A stretch of DNA of 64,000 nucleotides from assembly GCA_030062745.1 (NCBI GenBank), contig CP099841.1, positions 8,491,001-8,555,000 of the forward strand. The letters are read 5' to 3'. This stretch comes from Capitulum mitella (Eukaryota > Arthropoda > Thecostraca > Pollicipedomorpha > Pollicipedidae). The translations under genes and the position numbers were made by a program. Positions 24,740-44,800 of the stretch are shown piece after piece. Every line of letters begins with the position of its first letter. The stretch's first letter is position 1. The notes under the pieces are model-generated. The model did no database searches, had not been told where the DNA came from, and worked only from the letters and a program-made list of their open reading frames with translations.

Positions 24740-25310
24740 CTGCGAAAAATAACCGTTTTTTGCCCTATGCTTTATTTCCCATTGGATTTAACATGGGACC
24801 CCATGGAACTGATTTCGGCGGACCCCTTCGATTTCGCCAATTTCTTCTGTGCTGGTACCCAGAACCGCAATACACATGAGACCATCACCAGAACTCCATC
24901 GCATTGATATTCACACGGTCAAATCGCGCTTTAAAAAATATACGTCAAAAACGCATTTTTTCATGTTATTCCAAACCTAGACCAACAGGTACTCAAAATG
25001 TTCGTCTGGTGTCGCTGAGTCCAAAAATAGCGCATTAGTGGCATTTCGACGGAAACGTTTTGAGTTAGAGCGAAACGAATCCGTTTTTCTCCCTATGCTT
25101 TATTTCCCATTGCATTTAACATGGGACCCTATGGAACTGATTTCGGCGGACCCCTTCCATTTCGCCCATTTCTTCTGTACTGATACCCAGAACGGCAATA
25201 CATATGAAACCATCGCTAGTACTCCATCGTATTGATATCCAAACGGTGAAACTGGGCTCCAAAGAAAATTTGTGAAAACCACACTTTGTAATCTACTTCC
25301 AAATTGGCTC
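24740..25310 (-). repeat. Tandem ~330-bp units in the MULE1 left arm
   Basis: Two units, inverted relative to those at 26232 and 51360. Landmarks per unit are ccctatgctttatttccca, acatgggacccyatggaact, tttcggcggaccccttc and a ccatcgcattgatat block. Confidence 0.85.
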
Positions 25311-25333
25311 AAGCGACGACAGAAAACGCATCA

Positions 25334-26231
25334 ACAACAGACAATTTTATTCCCGTCGGCGTTCAGAGACGGCAAGATCGTCAGCACGGCCACTGATAAG
25401 GTGCCGACAGCGTTCAGCAGCACCAACGACTCGGCGGTGTGAGTCACGATGTTCTTCAGATCTGGCACGCTCCCATCCTGCAGCTCCTTGACCGAGGGTG
25501 CCGACTCTTCTGCTCTTGTCATGGCCTCCACCGTTTGTCGCACGACAGCAGTCTCGGCGATAAGCCGGCAAAACCACGACGGCGACACGTCAAAATCGTC
25601 CTGCTTGAGGCCGATAGCGCGCGCCAGGGTCGCGTGACCGACCAGGGGCGTGACGTGGGGCAGCATCTGGGAGACAGCGGCCGTGTGCCGTTAGCAGAAG
25701 TACGTGCCCGACAAACTGAACGCCAACTGTTTACTGGTTCGGAGCAGAACCTATCCACATCTAAGGTCATCTCCGGGTCATCCGTCACGAACACCATCAG
25801 AGTATCCACAAATGTCGCTACTGAGGAGAGCCAGCCTGTGCGGCACGAAGGCGCGCTCAGGTCAGCAGATATTGCACCGTCGATGCCGTTCACTAAAGAG
25901 CGGTCCGCACCACACACAAGGTTCTTAAAGCGTCCCGTGGGCTGGCCCAAGTACACTACGTATCTGGTGCCGACGCCGTCCGCGCTGAACAGCTTCTCCA
26001 GCATCTAACGGAACTTGTCGACGCCAACGGCGTCGATGAAGGCTACCCATCCGAGCTCCGCCAGAACCCGGCGGTACCGGCGAGTGGTGTTCTCCACCGA
26101 GCCGCACGGACAGAACGACACCTGGCCGTTGCCGAACACCTCAAACAGCGGCTTCTGCTGCTGGTTGGTCTCAGTCTGGTCGTCGGTCCACAGGCCACAC
26201 CTTCTCGGTAGTTCGTTACTGGTCACATTCA
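25334..26231 (-). pseudogene. Gene fragment carried inside MULE1, family unknown
   Basis: Coding-like sequence between the two inverted repeats, read on the minus strand. The first segment includes KPLFEVFGNGQVSFCPCGSV and VLAELGWVAFIDAVGVDKFR, then a TAG at 26005-26007, then in the same frame MLEKLFSADGVGTRYVVYLG and onwards to about 25743. A short intron of about 70 bp is likely, with donor CCA|GTAAAC and acceptor CTGTCTCCCAG ending at 25667. The second segment is MLPHVTPLVGHATLARAIGL and continues to LTILPSLNADGNK near 25334, where the inverted repeat begins. I do not recognise the family. The GC-rich coding style, retained intron and in-frame stop fit a host gene fragment captured as DNA (Pack-MULE style) and now decaying. 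Alternatively it could be a gene native to the element. Confidence 0.55.
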
Positions 26232-27170
26232 GCATAGGGTAGAAAAACGGATTTGTTTTGCTGTAACCCAAAAAGTTTCCATCGAAATGTTACTTAAGCG
26301 CTATTTTTGGACTCATCGGCACAAGACGAACATTTTGAGTACCTGTTTGTCTAGGTTTAGAATAAAATTAGAAAATGTGTTTTTGACGTGTATTTTTGGA
26401 GCCCGACTTGACCATGTGGACATCAATGCGATGGAGTTCCGATGATGGTTTCGTGTGTATTACGGTTCTGGGTGTTAGTGTAGAAGAAATTGGCGAAATC
26501 GAAGGGGTCCGCCGAAATCAGTTCCATAGGGTCCCATGTTAAATGCAATGGGAAATAAAGCATAGGGTAGAAAAACGGTTTCGTTTCGCTATAACTCAAA
26601 AAGTTTGCGCCAAAACGTTACTAATGCGCTATTTTTGGACTCAGCGGCACAAGACGAACATTTTGAGTACCTGTTTGTCTAGGTTTGGAATAACATTAAA
26701 AAATGTGTTTTTGGCGTATATTTTTTGGAGCCCGATTTGACCATGTGGATATCAATGCGATAGAGTTCTGATGATGGTCTCATGTGTATTGCGGTTCTGG
26801 GTACCAGCACAGAAGAAATTGGCGAAATCGAAGGGGTCCGCCGAAATCAGTTCCATGGGGTCCCATGTTAAATCCAATGGGAAATAAAGCAGAGGGTAAA
26901 AAACGATTATTTTTCGCAGTAACTCAAAATGTTATGATTGAAACGTGCTGTATGCTGTATTTTTAGACTCAGCGGTCCGAGACGAACATTTTGAGTACCT
27001 ATTTGTTTGGGTTTTGATGTACATTTGTCTCCGCGGCATTTTTGTGGTGTGTCGTGTTTTGTGCTCTGGAGTGCAAAGTAACAGATGCGATGGACGTCTG
27101 ATGGTGTCAATGAGCTCAGATAGTCAACATTTATCTCCTGACGCGTTTTGGGCGATTTTAAAGGGGTCTC
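26232..27170 (+). repeat. Tandem ~330-bp units and outer part of the MULE1 right arm
   Basis: Units restart at agcatagggtagaaaaacgg (26232) and near 26560 and 26890, followed by the outer unique part of the terminal repeat. They match the left arm inverted and MULE2 directly. Confidence 0.85.
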
Positions 27171-27217
27171 GAGTTTGGGCTGACCGTGGGCTGAGCGTGG
27201 GCTGTCTTGACAGACAT

Positions 27218-27226
27218 CGGTGCGGA
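27218..27226. other. Right 9-bp target-site duplication of MULE1
   Basis: CGGTGCGGA, identical to 23220-23228 on the other side of the element. Confidence 0.9.
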
Positions 27227-27545
27227 GTGCCCCGAAAGCCGAACCTTCGCGACCCACATCGCGCGCACAACGGGATGGCTTGTTCAACCCTTAGGCGCAT
27301 GCGCGTAACCCGGCAGCAGCATCCTAGGCACTTGATGCAGCGACCACCGCCGCCTAGCGGCCATGCGCGGCTCCGCCGCCGGGGCGCCACAAGACGGCCG
27401 AGGCGACCGCCGCCTGGCGACGGGCGCTTGAATCAGGCACCCCTGGTGCCAGTCATGCGCAAAAGGTAGCGCTCGCGCCCACCCACGTAGTCCGCACAAT
27501 GCTGACGGCAGAGCGACCCCGCACTGTGGCGGGCGAAGCATTTTA
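27227..27545 (-). repeat. Dispersed ~0.85-kb repeat, second copy, right part
   Basis: Continuation of the copy broken by MULE1. It matches the complement of 20360-20660, with extra sequence near 27290-27420. Confidence 0.7.
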
Positions 27546-28092
27546 CACAGACAAGTTAAGTGTTAATGGAACACCATTGGACTCTACCTAACAGATAGCA
27601 CAATCCACTGAAATGTTTCACCACGGTATTTCACCTTCGTTTGCATTCATCTAACGTTCTCAGGAGCAAGCAGAAGTCGACATACTCGTTACTGAAGACC
27701 CAAAGCGTACCGGCCGCACACCAGCCGTCCAGTGGCTTTGACAGTGAATTTCCTGGAAAGAGGGATTTTTCCAGGCAGTGAAGAACTGATGACTCAAACC
27801 AGAGATAACGCAAGGTATAACGCATTTCATGACGTCTTCTGACGTCATCCCATTGGTATGATCTCAGACACACCAACTGCTATTAATATGGCGCAACCAG
27901 TTCATTTGTGGCTTGAGCTAGTTCGTAGTACGGAGCGTTGCGCTTCGCATTCACAGTCAAGGCCGTTAACAAGTTCTAGCGACGAATAGTGTTTTTTTTA
28001 TCGGCGGGGCAGGTATCGAAGAAGGTCTCCAAAGTCACCGACGGTATGCATGCCACAGCAGAGTGTAGATATAGTTCGTTGGCAATCGGCAG

Positions 28093-28483
28093 CAGTGTTC
28101 GAAAAACTGTCATTTTCTGGTGTCAAGGAGCACCAAAAAATTTATACTCCAAGAAAAAATTTGTGCTCAAAAATGGTCATTCCCCCCACAGCTGATGGTG
28201 TACCATCCATACTAGGGGCCGCTGAAGTACACTGCGAACCCACGGTTAGCCACCTTCCACCCCCACCTCCCAGTCAACGACTCCGCTGACCTACCGTGTA
28301 AACCCAGAAAACTGGTTTGCCCCCCTCCCCCCAAATGGATCCACTGGATCTACTCCTGCTGGCTTCATATGCTTGCAAAGCACCTAGTTAGTCCATGTTT
28401 CTCACATAAATGCATGACATTTTACACTCCAAAAGAGAATTTGTACTCTGTCACCAGGAAGAAAAGCCAGCTTTCCAACACTG
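28093..28483. mobile_element. hAT-like MITE, copy 1
   Basis: Ends read cagtgttcgaaaaactg and, inverted, cagtgttggaaagctgg. Flanks atcggcag and cttggcag match at 6 of 8 positions, as an old 8-bp duplication would. The homologous place in duplication copy B (about 53118) reads cgtggcagtcagctgg with no element, an empty site. No coding capacity. Confidence 0.8.
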
Positions 28484-30287
28484 CTTGGCAGCCAGTTTGA
28501 TGGTTAATTCATGGAATAATGATGACTGTCTTGCCTGTCTCCCAAACTGATGAAAACAGAGTTGTTGCATGGTAAATCAAAAATAGGAGCAGCTGTCATT
28601 AAGAAATTTGGAAATCTTAGCCTTGTGATAATACAGTGAAAGAGTTACTTAAAATGTTTTTTTACCTGGTACCCCATGCTGAAAACTTCCTGCCACAGTA
28701 GTGAAGAAGATATTTGGGAAAACTCGAATTTTGGTTCCATTGGGACAGCAGGCTGTCTCCCTTGGGATAAAATGTGTGAACCCAGTTTGCAGCCATGCAA
28801 CAGATTTCTGCATTGGGCATATATTCCAACAAAGATGGTGTACATGGTAAAAAAAAAAACATCCAACAGGCATTTTTAAGGCAGATACCATACACTGCTG
28901 CATATTGTTCCAAAATGCCAGATGTGACAAAACTACCAGATAATATCATCATTCCATCCATTGTGAACTACCATGCTGCTGACCTATTTGGCTTCTGTTT
29001 GGATTCTTTAGTAACAAATTTGATAAGGCCATTTCCAAGGTTGAGGTATTTTGGCCTTATCTCATTAGTTTTTAATTTGGTTAAATAAGGAGAGATATAA
29101 TATATATAATAACAATAAAAAGTTTTGCACAATAACAGAATGTGATAATAACAGCTATATACTACTACTACTACTACTATTACTACCTTTTCTGCCACTA
29201 CCAGTACTACTAACAGAATCAATTTTGATGCCATCAAATTTTGCAGAGTATATAAAACATCCTTGGGGTGGTCATCATAAACAAGAAAGCCCTGTTCAAG
29301 GTCCCACTTACAGCTGTTTGCATGCCTCTGTTGCCACAGATCCACCAATGAAATTCAGGTGCTGAGGTGCAAAGTGGCATACAAGCTTAAAACCTTTTGC
29401 TTGTGGCTGTTTGCACTGATTGTGCTGAAATAGGTAAACCAACTGGAAGAAACTCTATGCTAGACAGGCCAGGCAACATGCAGCAGGGCTGAAAATTTGT
29501 TTTTTGTTCTTGGTGTCAGAGTATAATTTTCATTATGGAGTGCAGAATTTTGCAAAGAGTGATACTGGTTTTAGTTGGCATTTTTGGTGTGAGTCAATTA
29601 GGACACAACACTGCTTCTTACTGAATGGAGACAGCCATTTGCTTACAGAGGTAGGAATAGGTTGGCATGGCTATGATGTTGCTTCTTGATGGAGGCACAA
29701 GATCAAACTTTTCAAGCATAAAATGCTTGTGGAGTACATGTTTTCTGGTGTTCTTCCACCCCAAGCAACACCTTTCCAGCCTTGACATGGTGTCATTGGA
29801 GTTGTGAGTGTCTGTCATTTGCATGTGTGCAATGTTTCATGCAATGTAAAATATTGTAAATCCATATTATAAAATAACATGTACTATAAAAATGTGCTGT
29901 AATTTTGTTATGTTTGTAGATGCTTGCAATGCTTTCTGAACAACATTTGTGTTTGGTTGCAAGCACGTGGCTTGCACAACCGTGCCAGCAGGACCTCGAA
30001 CAGGGCCATCAGCTGGATGCTGGAGTTCAGTATAACTTGATTTTCTTTGGGAATGATGCTAGTAGTATATCCAGTTTCTCATTAAGCATGAAAGCTTGTG
30101 TACTCTTTTGCAAAATATAAATAGCAGGAGTGGTCTGTGAGGAGGTGGAAATGTGTTCTTTTGCCCAATCTGCCTTAAGATGAGGTTTATCACTGGATTT
30201 TGGCCATTTCTTCATGCAATCCACTAAAGCAGACATATTTTTAACCATGTTTTTTATTATAAAAGTGAGGCATCTATCTCACATTAA

Positions 30288-31493
30288 CCTGCCTCGAACT
30301 GGGGGGGGGGTCATTGACCACCCCGGAGATTTTTCCAAGATGGAGAGGGAACAAACCAATGCAGTACCATAAAACTTTTTGTACATTTAGCTTGATCATT
30401 TTTACTTCTTGTATCAAAATTTTGACTTCAGATCAAGTCAGGTGTCTGACCTAGGTCAGGTCAAGTGGATCTATGTTCAAAAAAGTTTAACTCTCTGTAA
30501 CTTTTTTGGAAAACATGACATCACAACAAAAATTTCGGGGATTTGAGATCTTGATGAATGTAACCAATCTGCAGCCTGAAATGTTTGAAATTATCCATGT
30601 CATTGACCTAAGGTCAACTCCATTTTCAAGAAATTTTTTAATTTGATGAAATTTTTTTATAACATTTTAGTGTTACGTGATGCAAACATCCCTTTACCGT
30701 CGATGGACAAAGTATCAGTGACTTCCAGCCATTCACTTGAGGTTCGATCACAAATAACTGTCATGAGGCAAAATGCACCGCCGTCAAAATCGGCGATGCA
30801 TTACTCAGAACGGGTAGCAAATGGCGAGACTGGCTCGCATATTTGCAGATAATACCACGAAGTTAAGAAAAGTTCAAAAAATTGCGTGTTTTGAAAATAA
30901 ACAGACTGTCGCGAATAAAGCTCCGCCAGTGATGTAGACTGATAAGTACCGAGATGCTGTAAACCTTTAACATGAGAAACCATCACAAGAACCACTAGGA
31001 GTAAGAAATAATACATGGAAATGCCTATACCGCAAAAATAAAGGTACGCTGAAGTTGGTTCTGGTTAATTTCGTACCGCGTTCGGCTACGGCGGCCGCTG
31101 GCAGTCGTGACAATCGCCGTGTCTTTAACTCAACGTTTCGGCATATGTATTAAACAAATCGGAAAAATTAGACTTGCATTGGCATGTGCGGACTTTTACC
31201 TGTTCATTGGTGTCTTTGCCTACACTTTATTAATCACAGCCTTTAATATCTAAGCCGCTTCTCGGTTTCATGTCGGTCGGTTCATGCAGTTGGCCGTGAA
31301 AAGCATAGATTGGGCGTAAATGGCTTGCATAACGTCCAAAACTAGAAATGAGACCACTTTCGAGCTCTCTCACGAGCTTTCCAACCGATTGCTTATTTTT
31401 AGAGTGCGACCAGCCGTTTGTGAGTTAGAGGGGGTGGTCAACCACCCTCCCGCATTGGAGCGTGATCGGCGCCAACTGCCAGTCGGGCGCGGA
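30288..31493. mobile_element. TTAA-flanked MITE, family 2, copy 1
   Basis: A 1206-bp insert between TTAA at 30284-30287 and TTAA at 31494-31497. Ends read cctgcctcgaactggggggg and, inverted, ccgcgcccgactggcagttg. Subterminal runs include ggtcattgacc and ggggtggtcaaccaccct. No coding sequence is recognised. It shares its interior with 31793-32997 (inverted) and 34820-35495. Confidence 0.8.
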
Positions 31494-31792
31494 TTAAGAC
31501 ATGTGATGAAGTGATGCCATTGTTTGGTGGGTGGTGATCCTTTGCATAGTTTATGATGGCATAGCAATCTGAGGCCTGATCCTATGTGCTGCCCCAGGCT
31601 TGGAATTTCTGCGTTTTGCCCATTTTTTCAACTGCCCCGAACCTGGTTTCCTGCCCCAGTCTTGTCCAAAGTATACCCAGACCCTTTCTTGGACTTGTAG
31701 CAAGTCTGAATTCTTGCATTTTTGGCATTCATTGTTTTTAATGTGAACCAACATTTTGTAATATAGCTAGCTCTTGTCATTATTTACCTTAA

Positions 31793-32997
31793 CCCGCGCA
31801 CGACCGTCGTTCAGTTACGATCATGCCCGACTGGAGGGGGGGGGACAGTTGGCCTCCCCCCTCTAATTCACGAACGGTTGGTCGCACGATAAAAATAAGC
31901 ATACCGTGCGAAAGCTTGCGACGAATAGAGCTCGAAACTGGTCCCATTTTTTAGTTTTCGATAATATGTAAGCAATTTACGTCCTATATATGTTTTCTCA
32001 TAGCGGACCGCATGAGACCGAAAACGGCCTGAATCTCAAGGGCTGTGACTAATAACGCATAGTTAAAGGCACCAGCGCACAAGTAAAGGTCCGCAAATGC
32101 CGATACACATCTAATTTCTCGGATTTGTTCAATATATACTCCGAAACGTTGAGTCAAAGACACAGCAATTTTCGCGCCGGCTGTTGGCGTGCGGCACAGC
32201 CGTGCACTGGAAGAAATTGACGGGAACTAATTTTAACGTTCTTTTATTTTTGGGAGAAAAGCCTTTCTATGTAAATTTTATTGATCGTAGTGGTTCTTGT
32301 GACAATTTTCATGCTTAAAGTTTGGAAAAATTAATTAGTTATCAGTCTACAAAATTGGCGGAGCTCTATTCGCGAGAGCCTGTTTATTTCCAAAATATGC
32401 CACTTTTTCAAACTTTTTGAGGTTCCTGGTATTACTTACGTCTGCGCAAGCCATTTCTGCCAATTTCTACCCATTCTGAGTAATTCGTCGGTGATTTTGA
32501 GGGTGGTACATTTTGGCTCACTACAGTTATTCGTGACCTGACCTCAGGTCAATGGCTGGAAGTCATCGATACCTTGCCCAGTGACGGTAACTAGATGTCT
32601 GCTTCACTCCACACTAAAAATGTTATGAAATATTCCGTCAATTTCCGAAAAAAACGACATGTCTTAAAAATGGGCTTTACCTTAGGTCAATAACTCGGGA
32701 AATTCCGAAAAATCTGAGATAGCAGATTTGTTGCATCTATCAAGATCACTAATCCCTGAAAGTATTGTTGTGACAGGTTGTTTTCGAAAAAGTTCCAGGG
32801 CGCTAGAGTTTTTTGAACATAGGTCTGTTTGACCTGACCTAGGTCAAGCACCTGACCTGACCTGGGGTCAAAACTTTGACACAAGGTGTAAAAATGATGA
32901 AGCAAAAGGTGCAGAAAGTTTCGTGACTCCGTGTTTGTTGGTTTTCTCGCAATCCCAGAAAAACCTCGGGGGTCAACTGCCCCCCAGTCGGGGCGGG
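31793..32997. mobile_element. TTAA-flanked MITE, family 2, copy 2
   Basis: A 1205-bp insert between TTAA at 31789-31792 and TTAA at 32998-33001. Outer ends are cccgcgcacgac and, inverted, cccgccccgactgggggg. It is inverted relative to copy 1. Near 32840-32875 it carries tgacctgacctaggtcaagc and further AGGTCA-type half-sites. Confidence 0.82.
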
Positions 32998-33075
32998 TTA
33001 ATTGGACCTCACTGCCAATTCCGTAAAACCAGAACCTTACATGCTGCGTTTTGGCCATGTGTGTTCAGCTGCTTA

Positions 33076-33590
33076 AATCAAACCAACGCAGCACCATAAA
33101 ACTTTTTCTACATTTAACCTGATCATTTTTACTCCTTGTGTCAAAATTGTGACCTCCGATCAAGTCAAGTGCCTGACCTAGGTCAGGTCAAGTGGATCTT
33201 CGTCCAAAAAAATTTGACTCCCTGTAACTTTTTCGGAAAACATGACATGACAACAAAAATTTCGGGGATTTGAGATCTTGATGAATGCAACCAATCTGCT
33301 GCCTGAAATGTTTGGAATTTTTCATGTCATTGATCTAAGGTCAACTCCATTTTCAAGAGTTTTTTTATAGTGTTAGGTGATGCAAACATCCCCTTACCGT
33401 CGACGGACAAAGTATCATTGACGTCCAGCCATTCACCTGAGGTTTGGTCACGAAAAACTGTCATGAGCCAAAATGCACCGCCGTCAAAATCGGCGATGCA
33501 TTACTCAGAACGGGTAGCAAATGGCGAAACTGGCTGGCATAGTTGCAGATAATACCAAGAAGTTAAAAAAGTTTCAAAAAATTGTGTGTT
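33076..33590. mobile_element. TTAA MITE family 2, partial copy
   Basis: Direct partial copy of 30340-30880: aaccaacgcagcaccataaaa, the tgacctaggtcaggtcaagt block, cgtcgacggacaaagtatca, and the segment ending near cgggtagcaaatggcgaaac. Neither terminus was found. Confidence 0.75.
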
Positions 33591-34035
33591 TTGAAAATCA
33601 TCTGCTGCACTGCTCTGAATACTTAAATGCTATGCTGTATGCTTTTATTGAAGATTGATCTGAAGTTTTTAAAATGCCATACAAGTATGACATTTTACGA
33701 AAATCTTTTACTTGATAGGTCTCATGCAAAGAGATTTTCACATTTCTCTCCACACGAAATCAAATTTGAAAGATTTTCATGTGCATACCACCTTCATTCT
33801 GCACCTAGGTTTGCATATATACAACAAACTTAACCAGCTTTTGAACACAAACTTTCAGTTGTAGATGGAATACTAGCTATCTTTTGTGAATCCCAATGTT
33901 GCCAGAAAAACTAGTCCTGTTAAGTTAAAGTTGGAGTGTCGTACTGAAAGATGACTTCATATAACTACCTTGTGTGTCTATATGTTCCATGTTGAACATG
34001 TCATGCTAATGTTATGCCAATTCTCTGTTTCAGGC

Positions 34036-42188
<8,153 letters not shown>

Positions 42189-42912
42189 TAGAGCTGCGCC
42201 GGCCGTGGTCCGCGGCGTCCCGCCACGACCACTCTCCCGGACTGGCCACGCGCCGCAGTCCGGAGCGCCGCTCGTGGCAGCGCCGTGGTGTGACGGTGTT
42301 TGTTGGTTAGCACCCTACAGTGCCATCGACCGGACTGACTGTGTTTGATTGTGTTAGGCACCCCGTACTGCTCTTCGTTTGATGTGATTAGGTTTGTTGA
42401 TTGAGTTAGGCGCCCCGTGCTGGTCTTGGTTGGATGTGTGTTTGTTAATTGTGTTCCTGCCCCTTGCCGTTCTTGGTTGTATGTGACTATGTTTGTTGAT
42501 TGTGTTAGCGCCCCGCGCTGCGGTTGGTTGGGTGTGACATTGTTTATTGTGTTCGTCCTCCGCCCTGCCCTGCGTGCGCCGTTCTCTGTGTCGTGGCCTC
42601 AGTCCGGTTCCGGAAGTTTCGTCGTTCGGCGCCGGTTCGGTCGCTAACCGGCCCTTGTCAGCGGATCCCTGCGGCCGCAGAGCCGAGACCCTGTTGTCCT
42701 CGGGACGCCTGCACATGCCCGCACACACGCACACACGCGCCTCTCAGATGTCTCCCGAGGCCGTTTGTTGTCCGATGTGTGGTTCACCGTTAACTGCCTG
42801 GTTCTGACCACTGTGCTCGTCGACGTTGTTTCCCGTGGAAGTCCTTGCGCCGGTTGGCATCTTGTAGGACTCAGGCAGCCTTCACGAAGTCATTAACAAA
42901 TACCGAGTAGTT

Positions 42913-42979
42913 AGTCGCTTACGTCGAAGACCTAGATCTGGTGTAAGTCGCTTACGTCGAAGACCTAGATCTGGTGTAT
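42913..42979. repeat. 33-bp exact tandem duplication in the 3' UTR of alpha-arrestin A
   Basis: The unit gtcgcttacgtcgaagacct, continuing agatctggtgta, occurs twice in a row. Paralogue B has a single diverged unit near 61485. Confidence 0.9.
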
Positions 42980-44113
42980 TGCTTGTCCAATTATGTTTGT
43001 GATGTCTGAGTGTTTATATGTGGCCAAAGCGATGTCCAGTGTGTCGCGGTGTTGTCAGGTTTGGGAAGCAAGGATTTTGAGGGGCTTTTTATTCCCGAGA
43101 TATTTCCTATCACGTTCGGGACTGATTATGGCATGTCTACTTTACAGGGACATTGCGTTTAGTCGTACATGTGGCCTTAGGGGGCAACTGGACCTGTGGG
43201 GTGTAAACATTATTTTGTCCCATGTATGTCGTGACATTGTGTACAATCTCATGCTTGTATCTGACCTTTTGAATGGCGTTGGTCGCGCCGTCTCGCTTCT
43301 TGGTAGTGTTACCGCATATGCATGTGTTCTTTTGGCGGGATGCAAGTTTCACTGGTGTTTCACGTGCCGGCGCCTTTCCCCATCGAGTTTGCTGAATGTG
43401 AACCTGACCGTGCAGGCTGACGTTCACTGTCTGTTCCCTCTCCGCTGGAGCTCAAACAGTCGGTGTGTTTTCCTGTTCCTCGCCGTCAAGAACTAACGTC
43501 AAAGAGCGCAGTAGTTTGGGCGGTACAGAATCATTGTTCGCAAACGAGGCGAAGGGCCTACGGCCGGGTTGTGTCGTAGTGGTGAGTCATCAGCATTTAA
43601 ACCACTCACAAGTGGTCAGACGGGGAACTGTCGATGTAGTGGGCTCGTGAATCACCTGCAAGCGTCGCTGTCCTTCTCAAACGGACAGCGCAGTGTGCCA
43701 TCGCATTCAAGGCCGATGTGTTAGCTGCGAGAAAGAATATTGGCAGGAAAGCGGCGATATTGTTTTACCTGATGTGTTGCCCTAGTGTTATGAATCGTTT
43801 GCATGCATTCGCTTACATCGCAATATGTGGCTGGAATCTGTGCTTGCACACAAGTGCTTCTCAAGCGATAGTTTAGGGGAATTTAGGGCCACGAGATGAA
43901 TACCATTGTTTATCATGTTTAGGTTGTATTGTTTTTGTGCCTTATGCACGTGTTAATTGCTACGTAATGGAGCATCAAATGCACTTATTTGATATTAACA
44001 CGTGTAGGCAATTATTACATGAAGTCGTTAGTATTAGGTTGTTATTATTGACGCCATTTGTACACATTTTTACTATGAGACCATGAAGGGTGATATTGTT
44101 GTCCAGTTCTGAC

Positions 44114-44119
44114 AATAAA
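44114..44119 (+). terminator. Polyadenylation signal AATAAA, alpha-arrestin A
   Basis: AATAAA inside gacaataaagctgccagg, kept in the same context in paralogue B at 63909-63914. Confidence 0.75.
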
Positions 44120-44800
44120 GCTGCCAGGCTGCGGCCCTCTCCGGTGTTTCTGCCGTCGCCAGCTGCGCCGTCGGCCGTCCTGAGCTCGTCGAGCCGTGCG
44201 GCCGCGTCGGGCGCTCTCATTACGGCGTCCGGAGGGCGTGTTTGTCTCAGCAGCGGCGGCCGAACGAACGCTCCACAGCTGGGGGGAGGCGCCCTCTGCG
44301 GGGGCCAACGACCCGCCGGGACAACCCACTTCTTTTCAGACGGGGCGGGGAGTCGGGTGGGCAGACCCGGGCTTTCGAACCGAACTTTGGGTGACGAGCA
44401 CTGCCTGGAAACGTGATGGGAAAGATGCCCCTCGACAGGATGTGACCTTAGGTCGCCATCTGAATTTCGTCTGCGATTGATTTAATGGAATTCACTGTTT
44501 TTGCCAAGACGAAGATGAATGTGCTAGCAACTTGAACATCTGCACAGTTCTCTTGGTAATAAGTGCATACGCGTCGGAATTTAATAAGGACTTTCCTCAA
44601 CAGGATCGCATCCATAAAGACCGATTACCCTCATGATCAAGTGTGATCTGTAAGGTTAGCAACTCACTAAGTGCATGTAGATTTGCTAGTTACTTGTTGA
44701 GACACGACCTGTCATTTCATGCGGAAATATAGCCGGTGAGCTGGTGAGCAACAGCTTTTGCCCCTTCGCCCCCCCCCCTCTACGCCCTTTCATATTTTAA

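Larger units (their letters stand above)
23229..27217. mobile_element. MULE1: Mutator-like element with long foldback-type inverted repeats
   Basis: Both ends read inward atgtctgtcaagacagccca. They are flanked by the 9-bp direct duplication CGGTGCGGA (23220-23228 and 27218-27226), which occurs once in the intact copy of the host repeat at 20660-20680. Nine-bp duplications are typical of Mutator-like elements. The inverted repeats are long: about 24500-25300 on the left plus the outer 60 bp before a nested MITE, and about 26232-27217 on the right. Each contains about two tandem ~330-bp units. The interior 25330-26231 holds a gene fragment on the minus strand, not a transposase. MULE2 (49001-52707) shares the same right end and units and carries transposase-like sequence, so MULE1 is probably a non-autonomous member. 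Confidence 0.88.
42189..44140 (+). other. Probable 3' UTR of alpha-arrestin A
   Basis: About 1.9 kb from the stop to just past an AATAAA at 44114-44119. Blocks such as 43260-43480 are nearly identical in the paralogue (61795-62010), although it is non-coding. No separate gene is seen in it. Confidence 0.7.
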
